From the NCBI RefSeq assembly GCF_017916475.1, contig NZ_JAFMTB010000001.1, positions 62,001 to 126,000 of the forward strand: DNA of 64,000 bases. Reading direction: 5' to 3'. Numbering within the stretch: position 1 is the first letter of the stretch; each line of letters starts with the position of its first letter. The position numbers and the translations under genes were made by a program. Positions 61,940 to 64,000 of this stretch are shown here, in pieces. Source of the stretch: Patulibacter sp. SYSU D01012. GTDB taxonomy: Bacteria; Actinomycetota; Thermoleophilia; Solirubrobacterales; Solirubrobacteraceae. Under the pieces are notes generated by a model that saw only the letters and a list, made by a program, of their open reading frames with translations, was not told where the DNA came from and searched no databases.

Positions 61940-63403
61940 TCAGACGAGCGCCGCCGCGCTCGCCGCCGGCTCGCGCCGCGCGCCGCCGTCGCCCGGGCGC
62001 AGGTCGGCGTACGCGCGGGCGATGCGCACGACCGCCTCGTCCAGCTCGTCGGCGGGCCGGCTGAAGGGCAGGCGGAGGAAGCGCTCGAACGCGCCGTCCA
62101 CGCCGAACCGCGGGCCGGGGACCAGGCGCACGCCGTGGCGCGCCGCGGACGCGACGAGGGCGGACGAGACCGGGTCGGGCAGCTCGATCCAGGTGGACTG
62201 GCCGCCGACGGCGCGCGGCGCCCGCCACGTCGGCAGGTGCGCGGCGAGCGCCGCGAGCAGGCCGTCGCGGCGGGAGGCCAGCAGGGCGCGGCGCTCGGCC
62301 AGGCGCGCGTCGTCGTCCCGCAGCAGCTCGGCGGACGCGAGCTGCTCCACGAGCGGGGTGCCCAGGTCGACGGCGGGCCGCACGCCGGTGAGCGCGGCGA
62401 CCGTCGGCACGGACGCCCGGATCCAGCCGACGCGCAGGCCGCCCCAGTAGCCCTTGCTCATCGAGCCGAGCGTGATCACGGTGTCGCCGCTCGGGTCGTG
62501 CGCGGCGAACGGCGCCGGCGGCGGCCCGTCCAGCCCCAGGTCGATCATCGTCTCGTCCACGACGAGCGTCGTGCGCGCCGCCGCGGCCGCCGCGGCGATC
62601 CGCTCGCGCTCCTCCGGCGGCATGACGTGGCCGGTGGGGTTGTGGAAGTCGGGCAGCAGGTACGCCAGGCGCGGCCCCGTCTGGCGCAGCGCGGCCAGGA
62701 CCCCGTCGACGTCCCACCCCGTCGCCGTCAGCCCCACCGGCACCGGGCGGGCCGACGCGCGGGCGACGGCGTCGATGGCGTGCGGGTAGGTCGGGTGGTC
62801 GATGACCACGCGGTCGCCGGGGCCGACGAGCAGTTGCAGGACGAGCGAGAACGCGTGCTGCGCCCCAAGGGTGACCAGGATCTGGTCCGGCGTCGTCGGC
62901 AGCCCCCGGCGGGCGAAGCGGTCGGCGATCGCCGCGCGCAGCGCCGGCAGGCCGAGCCCGTCGTAGCCGGGGCCGGGCAGGTGCGCGGGCAGCTGCTCGA
63001 GCGCGGCGGCGTACGCACCGTGGACGCCGGCGGCCGCGGGCATGGCGGCGGCGCCCAGGTCGATGCTGCCGTCGTCCGTCACCGCGACGAGCGCCCCCGG
63101 CGCCCGCGGCGCGCGGTCGCCCGGCACCGCGGTGCGGCTGCCCGACCCGTGGCGGCTGACCAGGTGACCACCCTCGCGCAGCTCGGCGTACGCGGCGCTG
63201 ACCGTCGTGCGGCTGACGCCGAGCGTCGCGGCCAGGTCGCGCTCGCCCGGCAGGCGGACGTCGAGCGCCACCCGCCCGTCGAGGATGAGCGCGCGGAGGG
63301 CGGCGGCGAGGCGGCGGTAGGCCGGTCCGCCGCCCCGCGCCTCGTCCCGCCAGGCGCCCAGCTGGCGGGCGAGGGCGGCGCTCGTGATGCTTCGCGGCGT
63401 CAT
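61940..63403 (-). CDS. MocR/PdxR-type regulator (GntR HTH fused to aminotransferase)
   Basis: 487 residues. GntR winged helix at about residues 20-95 (YRRLAAALRALILDGRVALD, RLPGERDLAATLGVSRTTVS), then a fold type I aminotransferase domain whose PLP lysine is Lys317 in GSMSKGYWGGLRVGW; DETMIDLGLDGPP and LLPDFHNPTGHVMPP are the other cofactor contacts. MocR proteins use PLP or an amino-acid adduct as a ligand. It is divergent from a 149-residue unknown gene, and a palindrome lies just upstream of its ATG (63403). Confidence 0.9.
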   Translation of the reverse strand: MTPRSITSAALARQLGAWRDEARGGGPAYRRLAAALRALILDGRVALDVRLPGERDLAATLGVSRTTVSAAYAELREGGHLVSRHGSGSRTAVPGDRAPRAPGALVAVTDDGSIDLGAAAMPAAAGVHGAYAAALEQLPAHLPGPGYDGLGLPALRAAIADRFARRGLPTTPDQILVTLGAQHAFSLVLQLLVGPGDRVVIDHPTYPHAIDAVARASARPVPVGLTATGWDVDGVLAALRQTGPRLAYLLPDFHNPTGHVMPPEERERIAAAAAAARTTLVVDETMIDLGLDGPPPAPFAAHDPSGDTVITLGSMSKGYWGGLRVGWIRASVPTVAALTGVRPAVDLGTPLVEQLASAELLRDDDARLAERRALLASRRDGLLAALAAHLPTWRAPRAVGGQSTWIELPDPVSSALVASAARHGVRLVPGPRFGVDGAFERFLRLPFSRPADELDEAVVRIARAYADLRPGDGGARREPAASAAALV

Positions 63404-63408
63404 GAAGG

Positions 63409-63430
63409 AGCCACTCTCGCGGAAGTGGCT
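63409..63430. promoter_or_regulatory. palindrome upstream of the MocR-type gene
   Basis: 7-bp perfect arms AGCCACT (63409-63415) and AGTGGCT (63424-63430) with an 8-nt centre, in the gap to the divergent gene. It begins 6 bp from the MocR ATG, so binding would repress MocR transcription. Confidence 0.5.
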
Positions 63431-63467
63431 ATGGAACACAAGGCCAGTTGACCCCACCCTTGGGGCC

Positions 63468-63917
63468 ATGAGCTTGTTCGACCAGCCTTCAACGCTCTCC
63501 GCCGCCGCCGTCGGCGGGGCCCTCGCCCGTGGCGTCGAGCGCCGCGCCGACCTGTCCGCGCGCCTGCTCGGGGCTGCCCGCGGCACCGGCGGCGCCGGCC
63601 GCCCCACCCTGCGGCGCGCCACCGCCGCCGACGGGCTGCCGCTCGCCGCGCTGGCCCGGCGCGACGGCCAGCCCGTCCCCGGCGCGCCGCTGCTGGTGGC
63701 GCAGTGGGGCGACGAGCTCGTCGCCGCGATCGGCGTCCTCGACCGCCGCGTGATCGCGGAGCCGTGGGCGGTGGACGCGGGGGTCGCGGACGCCCTGCAG
63801 GGCGCCGCCGCCGAGCTGCGCGGCGGCGTGCGGCGGGCGCGATGGGCGGCGGCGATGCGGCGGCTCGGACGGCGGGCCACGACGGCCGACGTCGCCGCGG
63901 GGAACGCGGCCGCGTAG
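63468..63917 (+). CDS. hypothetical protein, divergent from MocR
   Basis: 149 residues. N-terminal LSAAAVGGALARGVERRADL, a basic linker, then TLRRATAADGLPLAALARRD, LVAQWGDELVAAIGVLDRRV and an Ala/Arg-rich end. The middle could be a degenerate GNAT-like fold, but the acetyl-CoA loop is missing. ATG 63468 is the most plausible start. MocR regulators often control an adjacent gene, so it may be the target. Function unknown. Confidence 0.5.
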   Translation: MSLFDQPSTLSAAAVGGALARGVERRADLSARLLGAARGTGGAGRPTLRRATAADGLPLAALARRDGQPVPGAPLLVAQWGDELVAAIGVLDRRVIAEPWAVDAGVADALQGAAAELRGGVRRARWAAAMRRLGRRATTADVAAGNAAA

Positions 63918-63974
63918 GAGCCGTTGCACGGCCGCTCCCCCACCGGTCCCACCCCGCGCCGTAAGATGCGCGCC

Positions 63975-64000
63975 GTGTCCGATCTGCTGATGTTCGTCGA
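63975..64000 (+). CDS. start of a further gene, cut by the window end
   Basis: GTG 63975 lies exactly 7 nt after TAAGAT (63962-63967), the leaderless geometry seen elsewhere in the window. Only the first eight codons are visible (VSDLLMFV), too few to name a product. ATG 63966 is in frame but overlaps the -10 box. Confidence 0.4.

Overview
This window is chromosomal DNA from a very high-GC bacterium. GTG starts, 1-8 bp stop/start overlaps, a fadA/fabG4/MaoC trio, an Eis-like acetyltransferase, YkuD L,D-transpeptidases and many TAnnnT -10 boxes placed 6-7 nt before start codons all point to Actinomycetota. The style resembles Thermoleophilia/Solirubrobacterales (Patulibacter, Conexibacter, Solirubrobacter), but that placement is inferred from gene content without any database search. 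I saw no rRNA, tRNA, CRISPR array, insertion sequence or prophage.

Layout. 1-9 kb: the end of a LuxR-type regulator coupled to an L,D-transpeptidase, an Eis-like acetyltransferase, an MFS protein with an unusual loop and C-terminal domain, and a leftward fatty-acid module (thiolase, FabG4-type reductase, MaoC hydratase). 9-19.4 kb: a leftward 3347-residue Rhs/YD-repeat protein with a short variable C-terminal tip, followed 11 bp later by a small probable immunity gene. 19.8-24 kb: an HTH protein with a Clp-N protein behind a doubled operator, a DHFR-like reductase, an XRE-cupin regulator, and a divergent methyltransferase-MFS pair. 24-35.2 kb: an aromatic-compound catabolic island. It has a six-gene, fully overlapping leftward operon (FAH hydrolase, FAD monooxygenase, NmrA-like protein, extradiol dioxygenase, CoA ligase, P450) divergent from a TetR gene, then a second leftward FAD monooxygenase-VOC pair divergent from a TetR-like regulator with two HTHs. 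Both divergent gaps hold clear palindromes.

35.3-50 kb: envelope functions. These are a methyl-accepting chemotaxis protein, a two-gene ABC transporter, a 2584-residue secreted DUF11-repeat protein coupled to a second L,D-transpeptidase, and an ABC exporter divergent from a MarR regulator. 50-54 kb: a DHFR-like reductase, an alcohol dehydrogenase, and about 1.1 kb of non-coding GC-rich minisatellite DNA before a macrodomain gene. 54-64 kb: a two-domain peptidoglycan hydrolase, an Lrp regulator divergent from the branched-chain amino-acid exporter azlCD, small membrane proteins, a thioesterase, transketolase, a MocR-type regulator divergent from an unknown gene, and the first codons of one more gene.

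The strongest leads are the Rhs toxin/immunity pair, the coupled catabolic operon with its operators, the double-HTH TetR protein, the SLT-VanY-like fused hydrolase, and the recurrent leaderless promoter geometry.
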